This document shows, piece by piece, positions 45,835-56,870 of a DNA stretch of 64,000 bases. Position 1 is the first letter of the stretch. Every line of letters begins with the position of its first letter. The stretch lies in assembly GCF_907164915.1 (NCBI RefSeq), contig NC_061862.1, positions 87,778,846 to 87,842,845 on the forward strand. Reading direction: 5' to 3'. Position numbers and translations under genes: made by a program. A model generated the notes under the pieces. The model saw nothing but the letters and a program-made list of their open reading frames with translations, was not told the DNA's origin and made no database searches. The stretch is from Impatiens glandulifera. Taxonomy: Eukaryota; Streptophyta; Magnoliopsida; Ericales; Balsaminaceae.

Positions 45835-47097
45835 CTATCTGACTGCATCTCCAAACTTCGTCCAGGAATCGACCACATATGTCAAACGTTGGATTTCAGA
45901 AAACAGAGATTGAACATTTTCCTTGAGCTTCTCATTCTCAGATGAGAGCTCAGCCATTTTGTTTTCAAAAACTTCAAAATCATTATTTTGAGATGAAGAA
46001 GAGCTGTCAGATTTGTTTTTCAAATTTAGTTCATCAAAAGAGTTTGACAGTTTCTTGTACTCAATGACCATGTAATTGAGTGCAGTAATTAACTCATCTG
46101 TTGAGAATTTTTCAGAGGAGAAATCAAATACCTCAGAGTCAAATTCTTCTTTTTCCATGAAGCAAGTGACCTCTTCATCATCACTGACGTTGGATGATGA
46201 ATCATCTGAGTCGCTGTCGGCCCACTTGGCTTTGTTTTCAGCCGCCATGAGAGTCTTCAGCTCTTTCTTGTTCTTTTTCTCATTTTTCTTTTTCTCATCA
46301 CGCTTTGGCTTGCTGTTTCCTTCCTTGAAGTGTCTCTTCTTTATGAATTTGCATATTTTCTTCATGAAAAGAGCCATGGCATTGCTGCTAATTTGCATAG
46401 CAGCAGCCTTTACAGCAGTGGCATTAGATGGCTCCTCAACAGTCACCAATGCTTTTGTTATGATGGAGGATGTGGGGTGCTTCTCTTCATTTCTATAGTT
46501 CAACTCGAACTCATAGGCCTTTAGATCGGCCATCAAGTTAGAGAGCTCCATCTTATTGAGGTCTTTAGACTCCCTCATCGCCATCGTCTTAATATCCCAC
46601 TCTCTGGGCAAAGCACGCATGACTTTAATCGCAACATCTTTGTTGTTGTAAGTCTTGCCCAGAGTGGATAGAGAAGTGATAACCTTACTGAATCTCTCAT
46701 CGAACTCAGTCATCGTCTCTTCAGGATGCATCTTGAGGTTATCGAACTGTTGAGTAGCAACCATGAGTTTGTTTTCTTTTATTTGTTCGTTGTCCTCACA
46801 CATTTTAGTTAGCTTCTCCCAAATATCTTTGGTAGTGGGATAGGTAATGATCTTGTATGCCATGTTGTCATCCAATGTCTTGTAGAGAATGTATTTTGCT
46901 ATGTTGTCGAGGTTGTTCTTTCTTTTATCTTCATTGGTCCACTCAGATCTAGCCTTCTCAATCTTTATCGGACCGTCGGTGATGACAAACCACATGTCAT
47001 CATCTATGGCAGCTAGATGAGCGTGGACTCTCGCCTTCCACACAACATAGTTTTTCTCTAAGAACATGGGAACATTGTTGATGACAACAATAGACAT
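45835..47097 (-). CDS. gag: Open gag gene, 420 codons
   Basis: Starts MSIVVINNVPMFLEKNYVVW close after the primer site and runs open through the copia capsid region (IWEKLTKMCEDNEQIKENK; LPREWDIKTMAMRES) and a Lys-rich stretch to an acidic linker with KFSTDELITALNYMVIEYKK. The zinc knuckle expected after the capsid (present, though damaged, in the 13.5-kb element) is missing: RHFKEG passes straight into NSKPKRDEKK. It is the only open gag in the window. It ends at TAG followed by CAG. It could supply or poison particles of related elements, but no expression evidence is available. Confidence 0.8.
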   Translation of the reverse strand: MSIVVINNVPMFLEKNYVVWKARVHAHLAAIDDDMWFVITDGPIKIEKARSEWTNEDKRKNNLDNIAKYILYKTLDDNMAYKIITYPTTKDIWEKLTKMCEDNEQIKENKLMVATQQFDNLKMHPEETMTEFDERFSKVITSLSTLGKTYNNKDVAIKVMRALPREWDIKTMAMRESKDLNKMELSNLMADLKAYEFELNYRNEEKHPTSSIITKALVTVEEPSNATAVKAAAMQISSNAMALFMKKICKFIKKRHFKEGNSKPKRDEKKKNEKKNKKELKTLMAAENKAKWADSDSDDSSSNVSDDEEVTCFMEKEEFDSEVFDFSSEKFSTDELITALNYMVIEYKKLSNSFDELNLKNKSDSSSSSQNNDFEVFENKMAELSSENEKLKENVQSLFSEIQRLTYVVDSWTKFGDAVR

Positions 47098-47129
47098 GAT
47101 TCAGATTCTTTAGAAGCTTGAGAATAGAA

Positions 47130-47149
47130 AACGAGGCTTTGATACCAAT
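47130..47149 (-). other. Primer binding site of the gag-only element
   Basis: Minus strand TGGTATCAAAGCC follows the 5' LTR after two bases and matches initiator tRNA-Met with one change from the form in the other two elements. Confidence 0.85.
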
Positions 47150-47791
47150 TTTTAGGATCGACGGAACCAATAGAGACGGGGTCTGACTATTGTTGACGAC
47201 TTCGGATAAACAGTTTGATAGAAATCCAGTTAGGGATTAATATCTCTTTCTATTCTTCACAAACCTTTGCAAACTCTTGAACGATTCTAGGGCAGATTGT
47301 TTATGGATGTTCGGAGCAAACTCTCCTACGTCACACCCCTTATTCCAACCACCGGAAGGATTCACTATACTTTTCAATCAAATACAGTTAGCTGACTAGC
47401 TAATACTCTGTTAAACAGAACAACCTCTGTTCAACTTACAACACACTGTTAATGACAACTTACAACACACTACTAATGACTATCAAATAGTCCAGTAACT
47501 TATTTCTCAACTTCACGTAGTGATTTACAAAATACACTTAAGAATAAAATATCTAGAGAGAGTAAGGCGTTGACTTTGCTCGCGGAGGTGAGATTCGAAC
47601 CCAGGTCACCTGTATGACAGACCCGCATGGTTACCACTACACCACTTAAGATGTTGATATCTAAATATATATTTATATATTTGATATGACTAACAATTAT
47701 TGAACTTAGTTTTATCCAAAAACTATTTCATCAATCATTAAATCAAAATTGTTAAGTTATTTTTAAATCAATTAAAAATTTCAACCCAACA
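47150..47791 (-). repeat. 5' LTR of the gag-only element, 642 bp, internally deleted
   Basis: Aligns with both ends of the 2,075-bp 3' LTR but lacks the middle. One join is at GAGAGTAAG/GCGTTGACTTTGC and a smaller one lies a few bases later near GCTCGCG. Its inner end reads CTAAAA instead of CTAACA. It includes a tRNA-like segment (47,584-47,655) with a good B box, GGTTCGAATC, and an Asp-type anticodon-like CTGTCAT. Confidence 0.9.
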
Positions 47792-47847
47792 CGAGTGATA
47801 AGAGGTCGATAATAAATGAAATATTGGTGGTTAAAAATATATGAATG

Positions 47848-48335
47848 TGTTACGACTTGTTTCGTAAGGTATATTTATGGGTTCTTGATCTCAAGAATCA
47901 AGTTCTTGATCTCTAGAACCGGGTGGAAATTCTACAATCAAAAGGCAATGGAAGGTTTTTAATAGAGAATTTGGGGTGAGGGGATAGAAGATCCTAGGAT
48001 GAGAAGAGAAATACTGTTGGTCTATACCAAACAGTCCATAATAAATAATAATAGACAAATGGGGGCGAAGTTCATATCTTCATTATTCCATTCATGGGTC
48101 CTTGGGGAAGAAAGATCAGCCTTATATAGGTGATGTCTTGCCCAGAATATTCGGTTACAACAACTACTAGAAAATAACAGAATTCGGTTTGTAAAATAGA
48201 AAAGGAAAACAAAACAAAATATTAAAACAACAAAATAGAAATCTGGCCCATGTGCACACTAGGACCGAGAGAGGGTGCCGAGAAAGGTTGCTTGAATTAT
48301 TCTAGGACTGATGCCTTAATTTGTAGACCCTAGCA
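47848..48335 (-). mobile_element. Solo LTR, 488 bp, in the satellite
   Basis: Starts TGTTACGACTTG and ends GACCCTAGCA on the plus strand, with the perfect 5-bp duplication GAATG at 47,843-47,847 and 48,336-48,340. A CTATATAAGG box on the minus strand suggests that orientation. There is no internal coding region, so this is what remains after LTR-LTR recombination. Confidence 0.85.
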
Positions 48336-48900
48336 GAATGATAAGTAATTGACCGAAATGTGGAAGTTATGTCACAAATGAAAGCTCGTTTAGATTGTGG
48401 TTGGTTTGCCAAAGTGGGAATAAGAGGTCGATAATATGATATGTGATAGTTAGGGTGAAAAATATTCGAAGTGAGGTGAAGAGATTAGAAATGAGAGGTC
48501 AATTGAGAAACACAGAATATTTATGTGGTTAAATATTTGAATGAGATGGTTAGTTGACCAAAGTGTAAAGTAAGGTCATGAGATGATGAAAGGTAAATTG
48601 GATTGGTGGTTTGTTTAATGAAGTAAGGGTAAAAGAGGTCGCGATAATGATATGGAATGGTTAAAGTATAAAATGTTTGAAGTAAAGTCACGAGATTAGT
48701 AATGAGAGGTCCATTAAAGAACAAAAAATATTGGTGATTAAATATGTATATGAGAGTGTTAGTTGACCGAATAAGTGGATGGTAAAGATGTCGGTGATTG
48801 ATGAAATGGTTGGATGCAGAGGTTCATTAGGGAAGAAATTATATTAGTAGTTAAATGAAGTTGTTGGTTGACCGAAGTGAGGGTGAAGAGGTGGTTAAAG
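48336..48900 (+). repeat. Satellite, about 205-bp unit, right part
   Basis: Words such as GTTAGTTGACC (48,549 and 48,758), AAGGTCATGAGATGATG and GAAATGAGAGGTC recur at about 205-210 bases, with half-period resemblance of about 105. The array continues from 42,962 and 47,792-47,847 across the two insertions. From 48,900 to 49,483 the DNA contains GATGA/GACGA-rich runs (49,050-49,130 and 49,250-49,400), which look like expanded trinucleotides; no gene is seen. Confidence 0.75.
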
Positions 48901-49483
48901 AGGAAGAGGTCGATGGAGATCTCCTTATCAAACTTGTTATCATTTCTTTCCTTCTTGATAATAATGAAGATAGCGATGAATGAGATGAGGAAGAAACCAC
49001 TAAGTTGCCTCAATCACTAAAGTCCCTCATATTCATACCATATATGTTGGCGACGAAGAGGATGATGAAGGTGATGGAGACGATAATGACGACGGTGGAG
49101 ACGATGTTGACGGTGACAAAGAGATGAGTAACGTCTATTTCAAGTTTATATCTATTGTATTTTATATTCAATTAGTTAGATATGTCATTTTTTATACTCT
49201 AACTTTAGAGTTACATTAAAATCGAGTTATTTATTTTTGAACTTTGTTTAGGTTGACGATGATGAAGATGACCACAAAGTTGCTCTAACCATAAGAGCCC
49301 CTCTAGTTTAGATTATAAAATGTTGACGACTAAGAAGATGACTGTGATAATGACAATTAAGATGATCATGATGACGACGACAATGAAAATGACAACATAT
49401 ATGTGAATTTGATTAATCCTTGCAACGCAAAACTATTATGATAGTTTTATATATTTTTGAATTAAGGAAAACTATCATGACAC

Positions 49484-49956
49484 TGTTGGATTTTGGATTT
49501 AAATATATATGTAGAACATATTATTAGATTAAAGTCATGAGCTTAATGATTATGAAATGATTAATTTTAGATACTCGTTTAGTATTTGTTTATTTGGTGA
49601 AGTGACAAAATAAGTATTAATAATATGGTGGACCTTCTTATATTGTGGGCTTTAACAATATATGGGCTTCAACTAGGGTTAGGTCCCTGAGACAAGTATT
49701 ATTTAAGAAACAGGAGAGGAGATTCAAAGAAGAACTCTCACGCCTTCTCTCTCTCAACTCACCTCCGTTTTCTTGTTCTTTGATTTCCCCGTCAATATCA
49801 GAGGAGAACGGATAATACTTAGTCTATGAAGACTTAGTCGTTCCTTTCAAGAACAGATCAATCCGGATCTACAATGGGATCATCTTCAGGTACACTTCCG
49901 CTGCATTATAATTATAGTCTATATTCATGATTAGGATAATGATAAAAATTCTAACA
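49484..49956 (+). repeat. 5' LTR of the 6.2-kb copia element
   Basis: Begins TGTTGGATTTTGG and ends AATTCTAACA. Directly after it, 49,959-49,970 reads TGGTATCAGAGC, the initiator tRNA-Met primer site. The leader up to the gag start (49,971-50,877) is 900 bases of AT-rich DNA without features. Confidence 0.97.
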
Positions 49957-50877
49957 GTTGGTATCAGAGCTATCCTATTTATGAATCGATAATTTTTATA
50001 ATGATCGTATTTGAATCTGGATTGGTTTATTTATTTATTTATTTATTTTTAATTAATAATAAATAAAATATATTATTTTATTTTTATTATCATTACTATT
50101 AAACTACAAGATAAATAAGGAAATAATATTCTCTATTAAGAAAATAAAATAAATAAGGAATTGATAATATAATATTTTTTTTATTATTAAATAAATAAGA
50201 AATTAATAATATAATAATTTTTTATTATTATTAAATAAATAAGGAATTGATAATATAATATTTATTTTTTATCATCATTAATAAAGAATTTATATTATAT
50301 TAAATAATATTAACGACTAAGAAATGAATTATTAGAATCTGTTTTATTAAATTAGATAATAATATTAATAATCTAATATTTATTCCATTTAAATAAAATA
50401 ATTTCATCTTCATATGTCACCAAAGTGACCTCTATTTCGTAATTGTTTTATTTAAATTCTTAAGGATGGTTGTATTTTTTTTTCATGCGTTTATTGATTA
50501 ACCCAAAGGTTGATCAATACTTGGCAGAAATATAAACAAACTCATGGTAATAAATTTGTGACAGTTATAAAGTTTTATATGGATTATACTTTTATCTAAA
50601 TATAAATTTATTAGTTTTACAGAATTTATTGTCAATATTTTATTATTGCAACAAGAGTACCGCTTACAATTAAAATTATTATCCAAAGATTTGGTTTTAA
50701 TGCTGTGTTTGGTATCTTGCGATGGGGTTAACCATAATTTGTTTATTATTTATATATTTGTAATAATGTGAGTGTTTATATTTTTTGTTAACTTCATGAT
50801 CTGGTTCTTTGATATCTGCTAACTATTCCGTCCTCATTTTATCGGGGGACAATTTTTAGAACTGAAAAGAATTCATT

Positions 50878-51664
50878 TTGATTCATTTAGGCTGTATGGA
50901 TCTGGACTTAGCATTGAGGATAGACCAACCCGCTCCTCTTACGGATGTAAGCACTACTGATCAAAGACAGATGTTTGAGAAGTGGGAAAGGTCTAATCGT
51001 TTAAGTCTGATGATCATAAAGAAAAGCATTCCAGAAATATTTCGGGGTACGATATCTGATGATATCACTAAGGTTGAAGAATTTCTCATCGAGTGAGAAA
51101 AACGCTTTACTAAAAGCGATAAGGCGGAAATGAGTACTTTTCTTAAGTCTCATTACCATGAGGTATCTCAGGAAGGGGAACATAAGGGAGTACATCCTTA
51201 ATATGTCCAATGTCGCTTCAAAACTGAGAGCACTCAAGTTAGACCTTTCAGAGGACATGTTAGTCCTATTGGTCCTGCTCTCACTTCCTGCTCAATACGA
51301 TCAGTTCAAAGTTAGTTATAACTGTCAAAAGGAGAAATGGACTCTTAATGAACTCATTTCTCACTGTGTTGGAGAGGAATAAAGAATGAAGCACAAAAGG
51401 ACTGAGGAGGTACATATGATTGGAACCTCAAAATATGTCGGTGGCAATAAAAGAAAGTTTAAGGCCGTGAAGATTGAGACTGCTAAGGCTCCAGTCCCAA
51501 CTCTTCAGGCTCGTCCTATGGAGAAATCTTGCTTCTTTTGCAAGAAGACTGGACATGAAAAGAAGGATTGTGCCAACTATCACAATTGGTGTGTGAAGAA
51601 AGGTATTGTTCTTACATTGGTTTGTTCTGAAGTTAATCTAGCTTTAGTGCCTCGAAACACTTGA
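50878..51664 (+). pseudogene. gag: gag of the 6.2-kb copia element
   Basis: The frame at 50,878 gives a capsid-type start (QMFEKWERSNRLSLMIIKKS), stops at 51,094 and is out of frame with 51,158-51,382 (VASKLRALKLDLSEDM...LPAQYDQFKVSY). A third part at 51,386 contains an intact zinc knuckle CFFCKKTGHEKKDC near 51,530. At least one stop and one or two frameshifts break it. Confidence 0.8.
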
Positions 51665-52108
51665 TGGTTAGACTCTACTTCAACTACTAACATCAGTGTT
51701 TCAATGCAGGGTTGCCTAAGCCACCGAAGCCCAATTGATGTTGAAAGACGCATTTACTTTGGAAATGGGGAATCGGTCGAAGTGGAAGCAGTTGGCAATT
51801 TTAAATTGTTGCTAAGTACTGGGCATTTTCTTGAATTTAAAGACACTTTTATTATACCGTCATTTAGACGGAATTTGGTTTCTGTTTCTTATTTGGAAAA
51901 ATTCGGTTATTATTGTTCGTTTGGAAACAATGAAGTTACATTGTCTTTGAATTCAAATTTGGTTAGTTTTGGTACTTTTATGTTGAATGACAATTTATAC
52001 ATGTTTGACACTTTAACTTCATATCATGAAACCCTAAATGTGCAAACGAGAGGTACTAAGAGAAAATTAAATAATTCCAAGTTTATTATGGCACAAACGT
52101 TTAGGTGA
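51664..52108 (+). pseudogene. Protease region of the 6.2-kb copia element
   Basis: The active-site segment reads LDSTSTTNIS where copia proteases have DSGATxHxS: the aspartate is present but the following glycine is changed. A TGA (51,662) precedes it. The remaining fold (RIYFGNGESVEVEAVGNF; FRRNLVSVSYLEKFGY) is recognisable. The pre-integrase segment starts at about 52,085, out of frame. Confidence 0.75.
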
Positions 52109-52217
52109 TATTTCGAAAAATCGAGTTGAAAGACTCATTAAGGATGGAATCCTTGATTCCATAGTTTTTTCGGATATTGAGGTTTGTGTTAACTGTGTTA
52201 AAGGTAAACAGACCAAA

Positions 52218-53582
52218 GTGAAGAGGACAGGTGCTTATCGAGCTACAGAAGTCTTAGAGTTGATACATACAAACAATTGTGGGTCATTTTCCACACCTTC
52301 GTGGAATGGTCAACAATACTTTGTATCATTCATAGATAATTATTCTCAATATGGCTATCTTTACCTCATAAGGGAAAAATTTGAGGCAGTAGACATGTTC
52401 AAAGCATTTAAGGTTAAAGTTGAAAATCAACTCAACAAACGCATTAAGATCATCAGATCTGACCGTGGAGGTGAATATTACGGTAGAAATGATGGATCAG
52501 GTGAACAACGTCTAGACCCTTTTGTTGACTTCCTTAAAGAGTGTGGAATAGTCCCTCAATACACCATGTCGGGTTCTCCTAGCATGAATGGTGTTGCAGA
52601 GAGACATAATCTCACATTAAAGGATATGGTTCGAAGTATGATATGTCAAACTACTTTGCCAAAATCTTTTTGGGGGGAAGCATTGAAAACTGCAGTCTAC
52701 ATTCTTAATCGAGTACCGACTAAGGCGACAATCAAAACACCTTATGAACTCTGGATTGGGCGTAAACCCAGCTTACGTCATTTTAGGGTGTGGGGATGTC
52801 CAGCTGAGGCAAGGCGTTATATGCCAAATGAACCAAAGCTAGCATCTCGTACGGTGAGTAGTCACTTTATTGGTTACTCGGAACGGTCAAAGGGGTATAA
52901 GTTTTATGATCCCACATCAAGAAATATTTTTGAGACGGGTACTGCCACGTTCTTTGAGAATGTTGAGTTTGGGGGTAGAAATACAGTTTTAGACTTTTTT
53001 TTAGAGGATCAAGAAATCACCAAAGTAATTGATCTAACACCTCAAGAAGGATTAGTCATTTCGACTCCTATACAGTTTCAAGATACAATTGAGGAACCCA
53101 TTCAAATTGAACGGGAAAACCAAGTTGTAGCTGAAGAACAAACTCAAGAAACTCAAGAACATATTGTTCAAGAGCCAACGTTATTACGTAGATCCACTAG
53201 AGAACGGAGAAATGTCATTCTGAATGATTATGTGACATTTCTTCAAGAAAATGAGGACAATGGTGGCATGACTGAGGATGATCCTACCAACTTTTGTCAT
53301 GCCATGAAGGGTCCTAATTCGGATAAATGGATCGAAGCAATGCGTGATGAGTATAAATCAATGCAAGACAATAAGGTTTGGAAACTTGTCCTATTACTAG
53401 AAGGTGCAAAACCCGTAGGTTGTAAATGGATTTTTAAAACCAAACGGGATGCTAATGGTAATGTGGAGAGGTATAAAACACATCTTGTAGCTAAAGGTTA
53501 TACTCAGAAAAAGGGAATTGACTATAAAGAGACTTTCTCTCCGGTTTCTTCGAAAGACTCTTTAGGACAATCATGGCTCTAA
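52218..53582 (+). pseudogene. Integrase and start of reverse transcriptase
   Basis: 454 open codons, the longest frame of this element. The integrase core shows the first acidic site changed (HTNNCGSF, where copia has Asp), the second Asp present (IRSDRGGEY) and Glu present ([10 protein letters not shown]). The integrase C-terminal part runs to about 53,000 ([14 protein letters not shown]), followed by a Glu/Gln-rich linker. The start of reverse transcriptase ([36 protein letters not shown]) ends at 53,582 by frameshift. Although open, the protein would be inactive because of the lost Asp. Confidence 0.85.
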
Positions 53583-54063
53583 TGGCACATTTTGATTTGG
53601 AGCTTCATCAGATGGATGTAAAGATAGCGTTTCTGAATGGTGACATTGATGAAACAATCTATATGGTACAACCTGAAAGTTTTGAGGTCGATGACCCAAA
53701 ACAAATGGTTTGTAAATTAAGAAAATCTATCTATGGACTAAAACAAGCGTCTCGCTAGTGGTATCACAAATTTCATCAAATAATTCTTTCATACGGTTTT
53801 GAAATGAATGTAGTTGATGATTGTGTTTATCAAAAGTTTAGTGGGAGTAAATTTTTTTTTTGGTTTTGCATGTGGATGACGTTATGCTTGCCACAAACGA
53901 TATGAGCTTCTTGCACGAATCTAAGAAATTTCTTTCGAATAACTTTGAAATGAAAGATCTTGGTGAAGCATCTTTTGTATTAGGGATCCAAATATACTGT
54001 GAAATATCTCAGTATATTCTTGGGTTATCTCAAATGAGCTATATTTATAAAGTGCTTAAATGA
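53573..54063 (+). pseudogene. Reverse transcriptase, remainder
   Basis: Continues in a new frame (HQMDVKIAFLNGDIDETIYM), stops at 53,756 after GLKQASR, and shifts again to LHVDDVMLATND near 53,860, where the usual YVDD has His for Tyr. The frame ends at 54,061. Confidence 0.8.
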
Positions 54064-54099
54064 TTTGGCATGCAGAATTGCAAACCATGAAATACCTCA

Positions 54100-54840
54100 G
54101 TTGCAAAAGGAGACAAATTCAGTTTAAATCAATGTCCAAAATCAAGTTTAGACATCCAGGAAATGCAAAAGATTCCATATGCTTCTGCAGTTGGAAGTCT
54201 TATGTATGCACAAGTATGTACGCGTCCGGATATTGCGTTTATAGTTGGTGTGTTAGGCAGATATCTCAATAATCCTGGAATGGATCACTGGAAAGCAGCT
54301 AAAAGGGTGATGAGATACCTAAAGAAAACAAAGGATTATATGCTCACATATAGGAGGTCAGACCATTTGGAGATCGTTGGGTATTCTGACTCCGATTTTG
54401 CATGTTGCCCAGATAGTAGGAGATCTACATCTGGCTGTGTTTATACATTGGCTGGAGGAGCCATTTCTTGGCGTAGTGCCAAACAAACACTTGTTACCAG
54501 CTCTACAATGGAGGCTGAATTTGTGGCATGTTTTGAAGCATCACATCAGGGAATTTGGTTAAAGAATTTTGTCACAAGGCTGTGCATTATTCCGGGGGTC
54601 GAAATACCTATTAAGATTTTTGTGACAATAATTCAGTTGTTTTGTATTCCAATAACAATAAGAGCTCGTCGAAGTCAAAGCATATTGACATTAAGTTCCT
54701 ACGTGTGAAAGAAATGGTACAAAGTGGTCAGATTTGCATCGAGCATTTAGGAACAAAATCTATGTTAGCAGACACCTTAACTAAAGGTGTAACACCTATG
54801 GTATTTTACGGGCATATTGCACGTATGGGTGTGTTATAAT
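54100..54840 (+). pseudogene. RNase H of the 6.2-kb copia element
   Basis: YSDSDFACCPDSRRSTSG and SSTMEAEFVACFEASH hold the expected Asp and Glu positions. A frameshift near 54,630 separates it from the last part (KHIDIKFLRVKEMV...DTLTKGVTP). Confidence 0.8.
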
Positions 54841-55255
54841 TTAAGGAAGCTTCATTATAGTGGGAGAGTATGCTACAAATAATTTTTTGTCAATTGCGCG
54901 ATGTTTTTTAAAAGCACTTTTCTGATCAGAAATAAAGTTTATTTTTGACACTTTTGTACATTATATTCAAAGATAACGATCTCATTAAGTTTGGATCAGA
55001 GAAAATTGACATATTCAGGTCACATTAGTGTGATTTTCTCTCTACATGTTTCATAATTGATCTATGTCGTTTGATTGCAGTAGTATCAATGATTATTGTT
55101 AGTTTAGCCATAAATATGATGAATGCTTCTTTAGTCCTATATTGCTATGATTGATGGATCAGATTGTTATAAGCCCTTTATTTTTATTGACTGATAAATT
55201 AAGCTCTTGAAGAATAATGTGTTCATTCGGATACATATTAATTCTAGTGGGAGAT
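54841..55255 (+). other. 3' non-coding region with two polypurine-like tracts
   Basis: TAGTGGGAGA occurs at about 54,860 and again at 55,246 directly before the 3' LTR. The second is placed to prime plus-strand DNA. Confidence 0.7.
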
Positions 55256-55730
55256 TGTTGGATTTTGGATTTAAATATATATGTAGAACATATTATTAGA
55301 TTAAAGTCATGGGCTTAATGATTATGAAATGAATAATTGTAGATACTCGTTTAGTATTTGTTTATTTGGTGACGTGACAAAACAAGTATTAATAATATGG
55401 TGGGCCTTCTTATATTGTGGGCTTTAACAATATATGGGATTCAACTAAGGTTAGGTCCCTGAGACAAGTATTATTTAAGAAACAGGAGAGGGAGATTCAA
55501 AGAAGAACTCTCACGCCTTCTCTCTCTCAACTCTCCTCCGTTTTCTTGTCCTTTGATTTCCCCCATCAATATCAGAGGAGAACGGATAATACTTAGTCTT
55601 GGAAGACCTAGTCGTTCCTTTCAAAAACAAATCAATCCGGATCTACAATGGGATCATCTTCAGGTACGCTTCCGCTGCGTTATAATTATAGTCTATATTC
55701 ATGATTAAGATAATGATAAAAATTCTAACA
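55256..55730 (+). repeat. 3' LTR of the 6.2-kb copia element
   Basis: 475 bases, matching the 5' LTR apart from about 19 substitutions and two single-base indels; followed by GACAC. Confidence 0.97.
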
Positions 55731-55934
55731 GACACTCCACAGTCATAATCCCCGTTTCAACTTAAGTGTTTTTAAATGCAATTGAACCCGTAACATTTTG
55801 ATTTGTTGACTCTTATCACTTATCACTGGGTTATCTTGGTGGGTTTATTATGATAGTTTAATTAATAACGTAGAACTCAAAATTTTGTGTTGAAGTAATT
55901 TCTTTCAACAAAAAATCATTTATCAATTTTTATC

Positions 55935-56770
55935 CACATTTATCCACCCAATAATATACCTCTCATATGTGACCTTACACTTTCACTTCGGTCAACCATC
56001 TCCAACATCACCAATCTCTTTTACTCTTCATTTTGGTCACAAATCCCCAACTGACCTCTTATCTCATGACCCATCTCCTCACATATTTTATAATATACAA
56101 CCCGACTTTTTTGTCCTCACTTCGGATAATTAACCATCTCATTTCACATTTAACCACACATTAATCAACCTCTCATATTGTGTGACCTTACATAGTTTCA
56201 TTTTGGTGAAATCAACCATCTCCAACGTTATCAATCTTTTTTACCCTCACTTTGACACATCAATCCCCCAATCGGCCTCTTATAGTGTGACCTTACTTAC
56301 TTTGATTAACCAAAACTATCTCATTCCACATTTTTATCTCACTAATCTCAATTGATCTCTCATCTCGAGACTTTACTTTCATTTCCGTCAAATTCATCTC
56401 CTTACATATTTTACAATAAACGTATCCTCACTTTGACTGGTCAGCCCCATCTCATTTCATATTTATCCACCATAATCGGACATCTCATATCGAGACCTTA
56501 AACTTTCACTTTAGTACATTACCAATATCTTTTACCTTCACTTTGGCCCATCAATCCCCAATCGACCTCTCGTCGTGTGACATACTCACTTCGACTAACC
56601 AACCATCTCATTTCATATTTTTATCCACCTTGATTGATCTCTAATCTTGTGACCTTACACTTTCAATTCGATCAAATCAACAAATCATCTTCTTCCATAT
56701 CGTGAATGTCATTTACCCAACTACTAATTTCATCGCATATTTTAACCAACTATCCTAATCGACCTATAAT
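55935..56770 (-). repeat. Satellite, about 205-bp unit, inverted array
   Basis: Read on the minus strand it carries the same words as 48,336-48,900 (for example the complement of CTTCGGTCAACCATCT). Unit spacing is irregular (about 205, 185, 125 and 155 bases), suggesting loss of half-units. Confidence 0.75.
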
Positions 56771-56784
56771 TTTGTGAATGTATT

Positions 56785-56870
56785 ATGTCTAACGAGATTT
56801 GAACCACGATCTCTGTTATGTAGCATTAACATTTCAACCACTAAAAACCACTTAAGATTGCTGGTTCATA
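56785..56870 (-). repeat. tRNA-like segment
   Basis: The minus strand has GTGGTTTTTAGTGGTTGAAAT and, about 40 bases on, GTGGTTCAAATC, resembling A and B boxes of a tRNA or SINE. No acceptor stem is evident. From 56,870 to 57,530 the DNA is AT-rich with (TA)n runs and no gene. Confidence 0.3.

Larger units (their letters stand above)
42963..47791 (-). mobile_element. Gag-only SIRE-related copia element, 4.8 kb
   Basis: Minus-strand element. The 5' LTR is at 47,150-47,791 and the 3' LTR at 42,963-45,037, flanked by CAAGT and CGAGT (one mismatch). A primer site TGGTATCAAAGCC follows the 5' LTR. The interior keeps gag and a following linker, then jumps at about 45,310 to the last codons of RNase H (DIFSKPLLESKF, near 45,240). 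Protease, integrase, reverse transcriptase and most of RNase H are deleted. The gag and linker resemble those of the 13.5-kb element, so it belongs to the same lineage but a different family. Confidence 0.9.
49484..55730 (+). mobile_element. Full-length Ty1/copia element, 6.2 kb
   Basis: LTRs at 49,484-49,956 (473 bp) and 55,256-55,730 (475 bp), flanked by the perfect duplication GACAC. They differ at about 19 substitutions and two single-base indels by hand count (about 4%), so its age is similar to that of the 13.5-kb element. Gag, protease, integrase, reverse transcriptase and RNase H occur in copia order but in several frames. The clade within copia was not assigned. Confidence 0.95.

Noticed and set aside
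46076..46524. Plus-strand frames of 140 and 64 codons
   Set aside because: Antisense to the open gag gene; Ser-rich and Phe-rich composition mirrors the gag Lys/Glu codons.
49050..49400. Asp-rich coding region suggested by GATGAC runs
   Set aside because: Frames are broken within short distances and the runs look like trinucleotide expansion next to the satellite.
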